Source: Myxococcus stipitatus (GTDB lineage Bacteria; Myxococcota; Myxococcia; Myxococcales; Myxococcaceae). From it: 64,000 nucleotides of DNA. The notes below the pieces were generated by a model. It was not told the origin of the DNA. It made no database searches and worked only from the letters and a program-made list of their open reading frames with translations. Where the stretch lies: contig NZ_JAKCFI010000007.1 in assembly GCF_021412625.1 (NCBI RefSeq), positions 310,001-374,000 on the forward strand, written 5' to 3'. The position numbers and the translations under genes are program-made. Positions 1 to 10,129 of the stretch are shown in pieces (position 1 is the stretch's first letter; the number at the start of each line of letters is the position of its first letter).

Positions 1-1770
1 GCGCTCGGTGCCCGTCTCGCTGGCGGGGAGCAGACCCTTGCCGCCCGCGAACACGAGGAAGACGCCGTACGGCTCGATGCGGTCCACCTTGCCGACGACG
101 ACCTGGCCCACCTTGGGGCGCGGCGCGGCCGGAGCCGCGGGAGCGGCGGCGGCCTGGGGCGCGGCGGGAGCCGGACGCTCCTCGGGCGGACGCTGCGCCT
201 CCTCCTCCGTGATGCGGCGCAGGCCGATGCGCTTCTCGTTGGAGTCGATCTTCTCGACCGCCACCCAGATGGTCTCACCGACCTGGACGACGTCGCGCGG
301 GTGCGCGATGCGCCGGTCGCTGAGCGCGGAGATGTGCACCAGGCCATCCACGCCCGGACGCAGCTCCACGAACGCGCCGAACTGCTGGAGGCGCACGACC
401 TTGCCCTGCAGCCGGTCGCCTTCCTTGAGCTCGGAGATCGCCTTCTTGAAGGGGTCCTCCTGGCGCGAGCGCATGGACAGCGTGATGCGCTCCTTCTGCT
501 TGGACTTGTCGGGCGAGTTGGGCTGCGCGGCCTCCATGCGCAGCACCTCCACCTCGACCTCCTCGCCGGGCTTCACGACCTCGCTGGGGTGACCCACGCG
601 CAGGTAGGACAGCTCGGAGACGGGGATCATGCCCTCCACGCCGCCCAGGTCCACGAAGACGCCGAAGTCACGCACGCCGGTGACCTTGCCCTTGACCACG
701 CGGCCCACGTCCAGGCTCTTGCGCGTCTCGGCGGCCAGCTGCTTCTGCTCGTCCTCGAGCAGCGAGCGGCGCGACAGCACCACGTTGCGGTCCCGGACCT
801 CGGTGACGCGGAACTTGAGCTTCTCGCCGATGAACTGGTCCGGCTTCTCCACGTAGCGCAGGTCGAGCTGGCTGATGGGGCAGAACGCGCGGACGTCGCC
901 GATGGCGACCTCCACCCCGCCCTTGTTCACGCTCAGCACCATGCCCTCGACGGGGATGCCGGAGGCGCGGGCCTCGGCCAGCATCGCCATGGAGGCGCTG
1001 CCCTTGGCCAGCGCGCGCGACAGGACGATGCCCTTGGCGCCCAGCTCTATGACGTGCGCCTCGAGGCTGTCACCCACGCCGTAGCGCAGGATGCCCTCGT
1101 CGTCCTTGAGCTCACGCAGCTCGATCATCGCCTCGCTCTTGGAGGCGCCGTCGAGCGACACGAACGCGGTGTCCGCGCCGAGCTGGAAGATGGTGCCCTT
1201 GACCTTCTCGCCCAGGCGGACACCCCGGCGACCCGGCGTGCCACCCTCCTTGGCCTGCGCCTCGAACATCTCGGCGAAGGACTCGGACTCCGGCACGTCC
1301 TCGTAGAGGGCGCTGGAGGGCGCGGGCGTCGGCGTCACGGGACGCGGCGCGGGCGCGGCGGAAGCCTCCGCGGCGGCGCTGGTCTGCTCGGCCGTGGCGG
1401 TCGCCTCCGCCGGCGCGTCGCCCACCGGGCCCCGCGTCTCGATGGCGCCCGAGGCGCGCTTGACGACGACCATGGGACCGGACGGGCGGCGCTCGCCACC
1501 ACCCCGCCGCTCGCCGCGGTCGCCACCACCACCGCCGCCGCGCGGACGACGGTCATCGCGCGGAGGGCCACCCTCCGGGCGCGAATCCCGACCCCGGCCG
1601 GGCGCGCCACCACCACGCTCGCCGCCGCGCTCACCCCGGCCTCCGCCCTCGCCACGGCCACTGCCGCCCGAGGGGATGCCGAGCATCACGTCGCCGAAGG
1701 TCGCCTTCGGCTTCTTGGGGCCCAGCCCGCCCGGACCACCAGCATTGGAACCGTTCTTCTCGTCGCTCAC
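1..1770 (-). CDS. S1 RNA-binding domain protein (ribosomal protein S1-like), 3' end outside window
   Basis: Translation from a GTG at 1770 stays open for 590 codons to the window edge, so the C-terminus is missing. The start is supported by an AGGAAGG Shine-Dalgarno element about 8 bases upstream. The first ~100 residues are very rich in Gly and Arg (RGG/RGE patches) and look disordered, followed by an Ala/Pro linker. From about residue 187 come at least five S1 OB-fold repeats, roughly at 187-260, 270-350, 360-445, 465-540 and 565 onward. Two carry the classic forms VRDFGVFVDLGGVEGMIPVSEL and LQQFGAFVELRPGVDGLVH. Such proteins bind single-stranded RNA on the ribosome or act in RNA turnover. 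The RGG head is not typical of canonical RpsA, so this may be a paralogue rather than the essential S1. Downstream of murJ on the same strand. Confidence 0.9.
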   Translation of the reverse strand, partial: MSDEKNGSNAGGPGGLGPKKPKATFGDVMLGIPSGGSGRGEGGGRGERGGERGGGAPGRGRDSRPEGGPPRDDRRPRGGGGGGDRGERRGGGERRPSGPMVVVKRASGAIETRGPVGDAPAEATATAEQTSAAAEASAAPAPRPVTPTPAPSSALYEDVPESESFAEMFEAQAKEGGTPGRRGVRLGEKVKGTIFQLGADTAFVSLDGASKSEAMIELRELKDDEGILRYGVGDSLEAHVIELGAKGIVLSRALAKGSASMAMLAEARASGIPVEGMVLSVNKGGVEVAIGDVRAFCPISQLDLRYVEKPDQFIGEKLKFRVTEVRDRNVVLSRRSLLEDEQKQLAAETRKSLDVGRVVKGKVTGVRDFGVFVDLGGVEGMIPVSELSYLRVGHPSEVVKPGEEVEVEVLRMEAAQPNSPDKSKQKERITLSMRSRQEDPFKKAISELKEGDRLQGKVVRLQQFGAFVELRPGVDGLVHISALSDRRIAHPRDVVQVGETIWVAVEKIDSNEKRIGLRRITEEEAQRPPEERPAPAAPQAAAAPAAPAAPRPKVGQVVVGKVDRIEPYGVFLVFAGGKGLLPASETGTER

Positions 1771-1975
1771 TGCGGAGACCTTCCTGAGACGAAGTCAGCC
1801 CGGACTTACCGTGAAGCCGGGCCCATGAAAAAGGCGGCGCACTCTACACGCGCGCCCTGTCCGGCGGAAGCCCAGATGACGCGCACGTGGAATACACCAC
1901 CCTGGAAGCCCCAACGGCCACCTGGGTGGATTCCATCCCCCGCGCCAGTCCTTGGCTCCCCAACGACACCCAGCC

Positions 1976-1992
1976 CGGTTCGCGAGGAACCG
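1976..1992. terminator. Short inverted repeat between murJ and the S1 gene
   Basis: CGGTTC and GAACCG form a perfect 6-bp stem with a 5-base loop, 16 bases past the murJ stop codon. There is no T-run, so termination activity is uncertain. It could equally be a leader structure of the S1 transcript. Confidence 0.3.
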
Positions 1993-2007
1993 AGCACGGA
2001 CGCGGGG

Positions 2008-3756
2008 TTAGCGCACCAGGCCGAGCTTCCGGCCCGCCTTCTTGAACACCGTCCCGGACTCCGGAATGCCGAGCGCGGCGGTGAGGGCGAAATAGAGGAC
2101 GCCCATGGGGAGCGCCACGGCGAGGAGGCCCAGGATGGGGTGCAGCCGGGGCGGCGCGAGCACCGAGCCCCCCCACTCCGCCTCCACTCCCGGCATGGGA
2201 CCCAGCAGCGCCGCGAGCCCCAGCTTGACGCCCAGGGCCGCGAGCCCCGCGACACCCGCCGCGAACCACAGGCGAGGCAACAGCCCGGGCGCCACGCCCA
2301 CCCGGCCCAGGCGCTTCGTCAGCTTGCGGCGCAGCAGGCCCGCCTCCAGCCAGGCCACCAGCCCGCTGGCGAGCGTGAGCCCCAACGCGCCCATTTCCCC
2401 CGGCAGGCCCAGCCACCCGGGCACGTGCAGGCCGAGCAACCACGCGCCGAGCGAGCCCGTCACCACGCGGACGATGGCGAAGCGCAGGGGCGTCTTCGGA
2501 TCCTTGAGTGCGTAGAAGGCGGAGGCGTAGAGCCGGCCCACGGTGGAGGCGACGAGCCCCACCGAGGCGCCCATCAGCAGGTACCAGAGGTAGCGCGAGT
2601 CGGCCGCGTCGAAGCGCCCCGTCTGCAACAGCGCCGCGGCGACCATGTCGCCCACGAACAGGAACGCCGCCGCCGAGGGCACCACCCAGAAGGCGATGCG
2701 GCGCGCGCCCCCGTCGATGCGCTGGCGCAGCTTCGCGGCCATCTCCGCCTCGTCCGCGTCCCCCGCCACGCGCGCCATCTCCGGCAGCTCCGCCGCGGAC
2801 ACGGCCATGCCGAACAGGCTCACCGGGATGAGGTAGAGGGTCTGCGCGTACACGAGCGAGGACAGCGCCCGGCCGGAGATGAGCGACGCGAACGCGGTGT
2901 CCACCCACGCGCTGAACTGCACCACGCCGCGCCCCAGCACCACGGGGCCGAAGTTGCGCAGCACCTGGCGGACCGCCCCGCTCGCGACCGCCAGCGACGG
3001 ACGGAAGCGGCCCAGCAGCCGCAGCACGCTCGGCACCTGGACGGCGAACTGCAGGAAGCTGCCCGCCACCACGCCGTAGCCCAGCAGCTCCACCAGCCGG
3101 TCCTCGCCATGGCGCCCGCCCACGGCGAACAGCGTGGCGATGATGGCGCCGTTCCAGACGACGGGCGCCAGATAGGACAGGAGGAAGCGCCGGTGGCTGT
3201 TGAGGATGCCCAGACACCACGCGCTGAGCACGAGGAAGCCGGTGCCCGGGAAGAGGATGCGCACCACCCGGATGGCGAGCTCCCGCGAGTGGCCCTCGAA
3301 GCCCGGGGCGATGGCGTCCACGAAGAAGGGCGTGAACGACATGCCCACCGCCACGAGCACCGCGGTCGCCAGCGACAGCAGCCCGAACACCGCGCCCGCG
3401 ACGCGGTCCGCCTCCTCGGTGTCCTTGCGACCCAGCAGCTGGGCGTAGACGGGGATGAAGGAGCCGGAGAGGACGCCCTCGCCGAAGAGGTTCTGCAGGA
3501 AGTTGGGGATGCGCAGCGCCGCCTTGAACACGGCGGCGGCCTCCGCGTTGCCCAGGTAATGGGCGAACACGCGCTCGCGCACCAGCCCCATCAACCGCGA
3601 CGCCAGGATGCCGACCGCGACCAGCATCGCGCCGCGCCCTCCGGAGTTGCCGGAGCGTTCAGGCGCGGTGGGCCTGGCGGGTGTGGGCGGCGGGGTGGGC
3701 TCTAGCGCGGAGACAGTCACGGGGAACGGGACTCTATGCGTGGCGTCAAGTGGCAT
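2008..3756 (-). CDS. murJ: MurJ/MviN lipid II flippase
   Basis: The 582-residue protein belongs to the MOP-superfamily flippases that move lipid II across the inner membrane for peptidoglycan synthesis. A Pro-rich N-terminal tail of about 40 residues precedes a typical MurJ start (GILASRLMGLVRERVFAHYLG region, then FLQNLFGEGVLSGSFIPVY). The remainder is a series of about 14 hydrophobic helices, and the charged motif around GRFDAADSRYL is also MurJ-like. Length is slightly above the usual ~510-550 because of the N-terminal tail. Neither the ATG at 3756 nor an in-frame GTG at 3720 has a clear ribosome-binding site, so the start is uncertain. The gene is divergent from encB, and its start region lies close to the encB promoter region. 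Confidence 0.93.
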   Translation of the reverse strand: MPLDATHRVPFPVTVSALEPTPPPTPARPTAPERSGNSGGRGAMLVAVGILASRLMGLVRERVFAHYLGNAEAAAVFKAALRIPNFLQNLFGEGVLSGSFIPVYAQLLGRKDTEEADRVAGAVFGLLSLATAVLVAVGMSFTPFFVDAIAPGFEGHSRELAIRVVRILFPGTGFLVLSAWCLGILNSHRRFLLSYLAPVVWNGAIIATLFAVGGRHGEDRLVELLGYGVVAGSFLQFAVQVPSVLRLLGRFRPSLAVASGAVRQVLRNFGPVVLGRGVVQFSAWVDTAFASLISGRALSSLVYAQTLYLIPVSLFGMAVSAAELPEMARVAGDADEAEMAAKLRQRIDGGARRIAFWVVPSAAAFLFVGDMVAAALLQTGRFDAADSRYLWYLLMGASVGLVASTVGRLYASAFYALKDPKTPLRFAIVRVVTGSLGAWLLGLHVPGWLGLPGEMGALGLTLASGLVAWLEAGLLRRKLTKRLGRVGVAPGLLPRLWFAAGVAGLAALGVKLGLAALLGPMPGVEAEWGGSVLAPPRLHPILGLLAVALPMGVLYFALTAALGIPESGTVFKKAGRKLGLVR

Positions 3757-3825
3757 GAAGCAGGAAACCCGACGACCCCTGTTTCACTTGACGGTACCCC
3801 GGCGGATTGCGAGGGTCCGCTTCCA

Positions 3826-4290
3826 ATGGCCGAAACCCCGGACAGCGACCTGGACGACGTGGCACGCATCCGCCGCGTGCTGGCGCGTGAGCTGGAGACC
3901 ATCAACGAATACGAGGCGTTCGCCCGGGCCTCCTCGCACCCCGAGGTCCGCGCCTTCTTCCTCCACCTGGCGTCGGAGGAGAAGGAGCATGTCTCCGAAG
4001 CCGTCCACATGCTGCGGATGCTCGACAGCGGCCAGGACGGGCGCTTCACCACGCCCATCGCCCCGGGCCACTTCCAGCAGGCCATCTCGGGGGGCGCCCC
4101 GGCGACTCCGCCGCCGCCCCCGCCCGGCCCGCCACCCGCGCCGCACCTGCTCAACGGTCGCTCTCCGGTGGAGCCGCTGACCTCCCTGCCCCCGCAGCGC
4201 CTGATGTACGGCCTGCCCGCCCCGCCGCCCGCAGTGGAGTCCCATCCGCTGACCGTGGGCTCGCTCCGCAAGGGCGGTAGCGGTCGCTAG
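3826..4290 (+). CDS. encB: Encapsulin cargo protein EncB (ferritin-like, iron-binding)
   Basis: This 154-residue protein is the packaged cargo of the encapsulin nanocompartment encoded next door. Residues 8-66 form a two-helix ferritin-like unit with acidic/His ligands (ELETINEYE at 22-30, EEKEH at 51-55). In related encapsulated ferritins, such units dimerise to make a ferroxidase or iron-binding site. A Pro-rich disordered linker follows (94-106). Residues 142-149 read LTVGSLRK, matching the LTVGSLRR targeting peptide that docks Myxococcus cargo to the shell interior. The ATG at 3826 is chosen because GAGGG lies 10 bases upstream. In-frame ATGs further upstream lack a site and would add a non-homologous tail. 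It lies 48 bases before encA in the same direction. Confidence 0.93.
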   Translation: MAETPDSDLDDVARIRRVLARELETINEYEAFARASSHPEVRAFFLHLASEEKEHVSEAVHMLRMLDSGQDGRFTTPIAPGHFQQAISGGAPATPPPPPPGPPPAPHLLNGRSPVEPLTSLPPQRLMYGLPAPPPAVESHPLTVGSLRKGGSGR

Positions 4291-4338
4291 ACGACGTAGT
4301 CCCCCCTCTTCTCCTGTAGAGCCGCTGGAGACTGTTCG

Positions 4339-5205
4339 ATGCCTGACTTCCTTGGACATGCCGAGAACCCGCTTCGCGAAGAGGAGTGGGCTCGCCTGAA
4401 CGAAACCGTCATCCAGGTGGCGCGCCGCTCGCTGGTGGGCCGCCGCATCCTGGACATCTACGGTCCGCTGGGCGCGGGCGTGCAGACGGTGCCCTACGAC
4501 GAGTTCCAGGGCGTCTCGCCGGGCGCCGTGGACATCGTCGGCGAGCAGGAGACGGCGATGGTCTTCACCGACGCGCGCAAGTTCAAGACCATCCCCATCA
4601 TCTACAAGGACTTCCTGCTGCACTGGCGCGACATCGAGGCGGCGCGCACGCACAACATGCCGCTCGACGTGTCCGCCGCCGCCGGCGCCGCGGCGCTGTG
4701 CGCGCAGCAGGAGGACGAGCTCATCTTCTACGGCGACACGAAGCTGGGCTACGAGGGCCTGATGACGGCCAACGGCCGGCTCACCGTGCCGCTGGGCGAC
4801 TGGACCACGGGGGGCGGCGGGTTCCAGGCCATCGTCGAGGCCACGCGCAAGCTCAACGAGCACGGCCACTTCGGCCCCTACGCCGTGGTGCTCTCGCCCC
4901 GCCTTTATTCGCTCCTGCACCGCATCTACGAGAAGACGGGCGTGCTGGAGATCGAGACCATCCGCCAGCTGGCGTCGGACGGCGTCTACCAGTCCAACCG
5001 CCTGCGCGGTGAGTCCGGCGTCGTGGTGTCCACGGGCCGGGAGAACATGGACCTGGCGGTGGCCATGGACATGGTGGCCGCGTACCTGGGCGCCTCGCGC
5101 ATGAACCACCCGTTCCGCGTGCTGGAGGCGCTGCTGCTGCGCATCAAGCACCCGGACGCCATCTGCACGCTCGAGGGCGCCACCTCGTCGCCGGCCAAGC
5201 GGTAG
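4339..5205 (+). CDS. encA: Encapsulin shell protein EncA
   Basis: This is a 288-residue HK97-fold encapsulin that self-assembles into an icosahedral protein compartment. In Myxococcus xanthus the compartment stores iron, with EncB, EncC and EncD inside. The N-terminus (MPDFLGHAENPLREEEWARL) and most of the sequence read as the M. xanthus protein from memory, and the length is the same. The N-terminal helix that forms the cargo-docking pocket is present. The tail ends in a short non-conserved stretch (ATSSPAKR). The ATG at 4339 has a purine-rich GGAGA element upstream. It is the second gene of a two-gene encB-encA unit, and 22 bases later a sigma-54 response regulator gene begins. Confidence 0.97.
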   Translation: MPDFLGHAENPLREEEWARLNETVIQVARRSLVGRRILDIYGPLGAGVQTVPYDEFQGVSPGAVDIVGEQETAMVFTDARKFKTIPIIYKDFLLHWRDIEAARTHNMPLDVSAAAGAAALCAQQEDELIFYGDTKLGYEGLMTANGRLTVPLGDWTTGGGGFQAIVEATRKLNEHGHFGPYAVVLSPRLYSLLHRIYEKTGVLEIETIRQLASDGVYQSNRLRGESGVVVSTGRENMDLAVAMDMVAAYLGASRMNHPFRVLEALLLRIKHPDAICTLEGATSSPAKR

Positions 5206-5227
5206 TCCCGGGACGCGCTCGCACCCC

Positions 5228-6652
<1,425 letters not shown>

Positions 6653-6728
6653 CCCTCGGAGGGCGGAATTCCTTTTCTCGGGCGTCGGTTTCGCGCCCGC
6701 CCACCCTTTCCAACTCCTGGGAGCTTGT

Positions 6729-7784
6729 ATGCGGCCGAACCTTCCCACCCTCGGCGAACCCCCGAAGCGCAGCCCCATCGGGCCCGTGGTCGCCGTGTCA
6801 CTCATCCTCGGTGGAGCCGCCGGGGGTGTGTGGTGGTGGAAGCAGCGGCTCGCCGGCGCCACCCAGGACACCACCGCCCAGGCCCCCGTCACCGCCACGG
6901 ACCCGGGTGTCGCGGACGCGGGCACCCTCGCCGCCCAGGCGGCCCCGGTGGCCCCCTCGGCCCCATCGGACCCGGTGAAGGCCGCGGGCCTGGAGCGCGC
7001 GTCGATGCGCATCGAGGGCCCCCTGGAGACCGCGCTCGTCGGCGCGGCCGGGGCGGACGTGGGTCCCGCGCTCGCCCAGGTGGTGACGCGCACCCTCGTG
7101 TGGTGGGTGGAGGTGCCCGGGGAGATCCTCCGCGGCGACACGCTCGACGTGCTCTATCAGCGCCGGACCAACGAGGAGCCCCTGGTCCACGCCGTGCGCT
7201 TCACCAGCGCCAAGCTGGGCAAGACGCTCAGCGCCTACCGCTTTCAGCCGTCGGGAGAGAGCACCGCCCGCTACTACCTCGCGTCCGGGGACGAGCTGGA
7301 GCTGCGCCTGGAGAACTCCCCGCTGGACGACTACGAGCAGGTGACGTCCCTGCTGCGCGACGGCCGGCGTCATAAGGGCGTGGATTTCCGCACCCCGGTG
7401 GGGACCCCCGTCAAGGCGCCCTTCTCCGGCGTGGTGAAGCGCAAGAACTGGAACTGGGGCAGCAACGGCAACTGCCTGGAGCTGGTCGAGTCCGGCGGCC
7501 GGGGCCGGCGCGCCCTCTTCCTGCACCTGGACGAGGTGTCCAAGGACATCCACGCGGGGACGCGCTTCACCACGGGGCAGGTCATCGCGCGCAGCGGCAA
7601 CACCGGCCGCTCCTTCGCGCCCCACCTGCACTACCAGCTCATGACCCAGGACGACCGCGTGCTGGACCCCTTCGACCAGCACCGGACCCACCGCCGCGCC
7701 CTCGCCAGCCGCTTCAAGACGGCCTTCGACGACGAGGTGCGCCGCCTGGACGGCCTGCTCGGCACCCCGGTGGCGGGGAAGTAA
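6729..7784 (+). CDS. Membrane-anchored M23 (LytM) family peptidase
   Basis: The 351-residue protein has one N-terminal membrane segment (about 16-36) with a short cytoplasmic head, so the rest lies in the periplasm. An Ala/Pro/Thr-rich linker leads to a beta domain typical of OapA/Csd3-like peptidases. The C-terminal LytM domain (about 213-320) keeps all zinc ligands: H215 and D219 in HKGVD, H266, and the HLH pair H299/H301. It is therefore predicted to be an active endopeptidase cutting peptidoglycan cross-bridges, rather than an EnvC-type inactive activator. The ATG at 6729 is preceded by GGGAG. It is 76 bases after the response regulator, and an outer-membrane protein gene follows. Confidence 0.92.
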   Translation: MRPNLPTLGEPPKRSPIGPVVAVSLILGGAAGGVWWWKQRLAGATQDTTAQAPVTATDPGVADAGTLAAQAAPVAPSAPSDPVKAAGLERASMRIEGPLETALVGAAGADVGPALAQVVTRTLVWWVEVPGEILRGDTLDVLYQRRTNEEPLVHAVRFTSAKLGKTLSAYRFQPSGESTARYYLASGDELELRLENSPLDDYEQVTSLLRDGRRHKGVDFRTPVGTPVKAPFSGVVKRKNWNWGSNGNCLELVESGGRGRRALFLHLDEVSKDIHAGTRFTTGQVIARSGNTGRSFAPHLHYQLMTQDDRVLDPFDQHRTHRRALASRFKTAFDDEVRRLDGLLGTPVAGK

Positions 7785-7798
7785 ATACGACCCGATTC

Positions 7799-7827
7799 TT
7801 GACACTCCTTCGACGGCGCGGCTAGCT
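7799..7827 (+). promoter_or_regulatory. Candidate sigma-70 promoter of the outer-membrane protein gene
   Basis: A perfect -35 TTGACA (7799-7804) and CTAGCT (7822-7827) are separated by 17 bases in the gap before the gene at 7881. The -10 is a weak match. The predicted start site would give a leader of about 45 bases. Confidence 0.45.
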
Positions 7828-7880
7828 GGAACCCCCCGGGCCTTGCCGGAAGGTCCGGACGTTTCGCCGTCGGAGGTCGG

Positions 7881-9203
7881 ATGCACAGGCTTCGCGCCGT
7901 ACTCGCCGCGCTGACACTGGGCGCGCCGTTCGCCGCCAGCGCGGCGGACATCACCCGGATCGCCTCGGCTCTCGAGGACGATGATCCGTTCGACCTGTTC
8001 ATCGACGTCGGGTTCGAACGCACCCAGACTCGCGCGAAGATCATCCGCGAGCAGCTCGCTCCCGCGAACACGCCGGACAATCCGGACGGGTCGCCCGCCA
8101 GTCGGGTCGACGCCGCGGAGCTCTGGTACAAGGGGGTGGACGCCCGGCTCAACCTGGCGCTGGCCATCGGCCTGTACCGGGACCTCGAGCTCTCCTTCAA
8201 GCTGCCGCTGGTGTTCTCGCAGAACGAGCGCTGGGACTTCACCTCCCAGTCGTCGCGAGAGACGTCCACCATCACCAACAACTGCATCAACCCGGACGGC
8301 TCGCTCGTCGCCCCCGGCTGCCTGTCGGACCCGGCCAACCTGGGCGCGCCCCTGTTCGGCGTGCCCCAGGAGAGCTTCCGCGGGGGCCTGGGCAACCTGC
8401 ACTTCGGCCTGGCCTACGCCTTCTTCAACCAGGAGAAGGACCCGACGAAGCCCATGTGGATCGTCGGCATCGACTACGAGGCGCCCACCGCCAAGCAGCG
8501 CGACCCGAGCGTGGACACCACCAATTCGGACGAGCGCGGCAACATCGGCGACCGCGTCCACAAGTACCAGCTCTACACGTCCTTCTCGCGACGCATGGGC
8601 GTGGCCGAGCCGTACTTCAAGGCCAGCTACACCATCCCCGTCCGCGGCCCGGGCATCTACTCCAACTGCGACCAGCGCAACGCGGAGCCGCCGAACCTGG
8701 GCGCGCCGGGCAACTGCGGCGAAGGGCCGTGGAACCGCAAGGAGACGGGCATCAAGGCCCCGGAGCAGGTGGGCATGCTCGCCGGCGTGGAGCTGGTGCC
8801 GTTCGACCGGCCCCAGAAGAACCAGCAGTTCAAGCTCGACCTGCGCGCCATCGGCAACTACGTGGGCTCCGGCCGCTACTACAACGAGCTGAGCGCCGCC
8901 CTGCGCAAGCTGCTGACCTCGGAGGACTACTTCCAGGTGGGCGGCATGATTGGCGCCACCGCCAGCGCGGGCGAGTCCTTCAAGATCCGCGCGTCCGGCA
9001 CGTTCCTCTACAACACGGACCACGCGCTGACGAACGAGGAGATCGGCCAGGACCTCAACGGCGACGGCGAGGTGGACGTGAGCCCTGGTTCGCCGGAGCT
9101 CAACCCCACCTTCGACTGGCGCTACGACCTGGGGTCCCGCCGCTTCCGCGCCGTCGGCAGCACGACGTTCCGCTTCGAGCTGGGCGCGTCGTTCAACTTC
9201 TAG
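7881..9203 (+). CDS. Putative outer-membrane beta-barrel protein
   Basis: The 440-residue protein begins with a Sec signal peptide (RLRAVLAALTLGAPFAASAAD, cleavage likely after ASA). The mature part is built of alternating hydrophobic/polar strands separated by long Asn/Asp/Gly-rich loops and ends in FELGASFNF. A C-terminal Phe of this kind is the usual BAM recognition signal for outer-membrane barrels. Repeated strand-like segments (VDARLNLALAIGLYRDLELSFKL, YFKASYTIP, FRFELGASF) support a barrel of perhaps 12 or more strands. No enzyme or transporter family is recognised. It may be a porin-like or cell-surface protein conserved in myxobacteria. ATG at 7881 is preceded by GGAGGT at a good distance. 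It is probably monocistronic. Confidence 0.75.
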   Translation: MHRLRAVLAALTLGAPFAASAADITRIASALEDDDPFDLFIDVGFERTQTRAKIIREQLAPANTPDNPDGSPASRVDAAELWYKGVDARLNLALAIGLYRDLELSFKLPLVFSQNERWDFTSQSSRETSTITNNCINPDGSLVAPGCLSDPANLGAPLFGVPQESFRGGLGNLHFGLAYAFFNQEKDPTKPMWIVGIDYEAPTAKQRDPSVDTTNSDERGNIGDRVHKYQLYTSFSRRMGVAEPYFKASYTIPVRGPGIYSNCDQRNAEPPNLGAPGNCGEGPWNRKETGIKAPEQVGMLAGVELVPFDRPQKNQQFKLDLRAIGNYVGSGRYYNELSAALRKLLTSEDYFQVGGMIGATASAGESFKIRASGTFLYNTDHALTNEEIGQDLNGDGEVDVSPGSPELNPTFDWRYDLGSRRFRAVGSTTFRFELGASFNF

Positions 9204-9212
9204 TCGTCCTCC

Positions 9213-9242
9213 CGGAGGAGGCCCGTCACCCGGGCCCCTCCG
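9213..9242. terminator. Strong GC-rich hairpin between convergent genes
   Basis: CGGAGG-A-GGCCCG pairs with CGGGCC-CCTCCG to give about 12 base pairs with a small loop. It lies ten bases past the barrel-protein stop and before the rsmI stop. No U-tract is present on either strand. It probably serves both converging transcripts. Confidence 0.5.
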
Positions 9243-9290
9243 CCCTCCGGCGTGGCCCCGCGGCATGGCGCGGGTCCCGGAGGCCCGCCC

Positions 9291-10121
9291 TCACCGCCTC
9301 AGCGAGAGCCCGAGCCGGTAGACCTCCTGGCCCGCCCAGCCCGCGCGACGGGCGAGCTCGGTGCTCAGGGGCTTGAGCTTCTCCCCCCGCGACAGCCCCT
9401 CCTCCAGCGCGCGGCGGAGCTCCTCCTCGGACCAGCGGCGATCCCCGGTGCGCCCCTCGACCAGCACCACCACCTCGCCCCGGGCCTCCTCCCCCGCGTA
9501 GCGCGCGGCGAGCTCGGAGAGCGTGCCTCGCGCGAACTCCTCGTGCAGCTTCGTCAGCTCGCGTGCCACGCAGGCGCGACGCTCGCCCCAGGCCTCCTGG
9601 AGGTCCGGCAGCGTCTCCGCCAGCCGACGCGGGGATTCGTAGAGCACCAGCGTCGCGGAGAGCATCGCCACCTCCTCCAGCATGGCCCTGCGCTCCGGCC
9701 CCTTGCGCGGCAGGAAGCCGAGGAAGTGGAAGCGCCCCGTCGGCAATCCCGACGCGCTCAGCGCCGCGACCAGGGCGGTGGGGCCGGGCACGGGAACGAC
9801 TGACAGGCCACGCTCCAGGGCCTCCGCCACCAGCTTCTCCCCGGGGTCGCTGATCGCCGGGCTGCCCGCGTCCGTGACGAGCGCGCAGTCCTCTCCCTCC
9901 GCGATGCGGTCGAGGATGCGCCCCGCCCGTTGCCCTTCCGCGAAGGCGGGGAGGCTCACCAGGTCCTTTCCCCCGATGCCGAAGTGGTCCAGCAACACCC
10001 GCGAGTGCCGCGTGTCCTCGCAGGCGATGAAGCGCGCCGACCGCAGCGTCTCCAGCGCTCGCGAGGTGATGTCTCCCAGGTTCCCGATGGGCGTGGCCAC
10101 CAGGTACAGCGTTCCAGCCAT
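9291..10121 (-). CDS. rsmI: 16S rRNA (cytidine1402-2'-O)-methyltransferase RsmI
   Basis: The 276-residue protein methylates the 2'-O of C1402 in the 16S rRNA P-site using SAM. Family marks are visible: GTLYLVATPIGNLGDI at the N-terminus, EDTRHSRVLL, the SAM loop VTDAGSPAISDPG and PGPTALVAALSASGLP. The ATG at 10121 is chosen because it opens the conserved MAGTLYLVATP and because GAGGG, which overlaps the yraN stop, serves as its ribosome-binding site. Upstream in-frame extension has no homology. It lies 8 bases after yraN, so the two are translationally close, and it ends the unit that begins with the Rad50-like gene at 12447. Confidence 0.96.
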   Translation of the reverse strand: MAGTLYLVATPIGNLGDITSRALETLRSARFIACEDTRHSRVLLDHFGIGGKDLVSLPAFAEGQRAGRILDRIAEGEDCALVTDAGSPAISDPGEKLVAEALERGLSVVPVPGPTALVAALSASGLPTGRFHFLGFLPRKGPERRAMLEEVAMLSATLVLYESPRRLAETLPDLQEAWGERRACVARELTKLHEEFARGTLSELAARYAGEEARGEVVVLVEGRTGDRRWSEEELRRALEEGLSRGEKLKPLSTELARRAGWAGQEVYRLGLSLRR

Positions 10122-10129
10122 GCCAGCCC

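Noticed and set aside
301..3705. A 1134-codon open frame on the plus strand
   Set aside because: Antisense to the S1-domain gene and murJ, with typical shadow composition (His/Arg/Ala/Gln) and no motifs.
6798..9266. An 822-codon open frame on the minus strand
   Set aside because: Antisense to the M23 peptidase and the barrel protein, both of which have clear signals and motifs.
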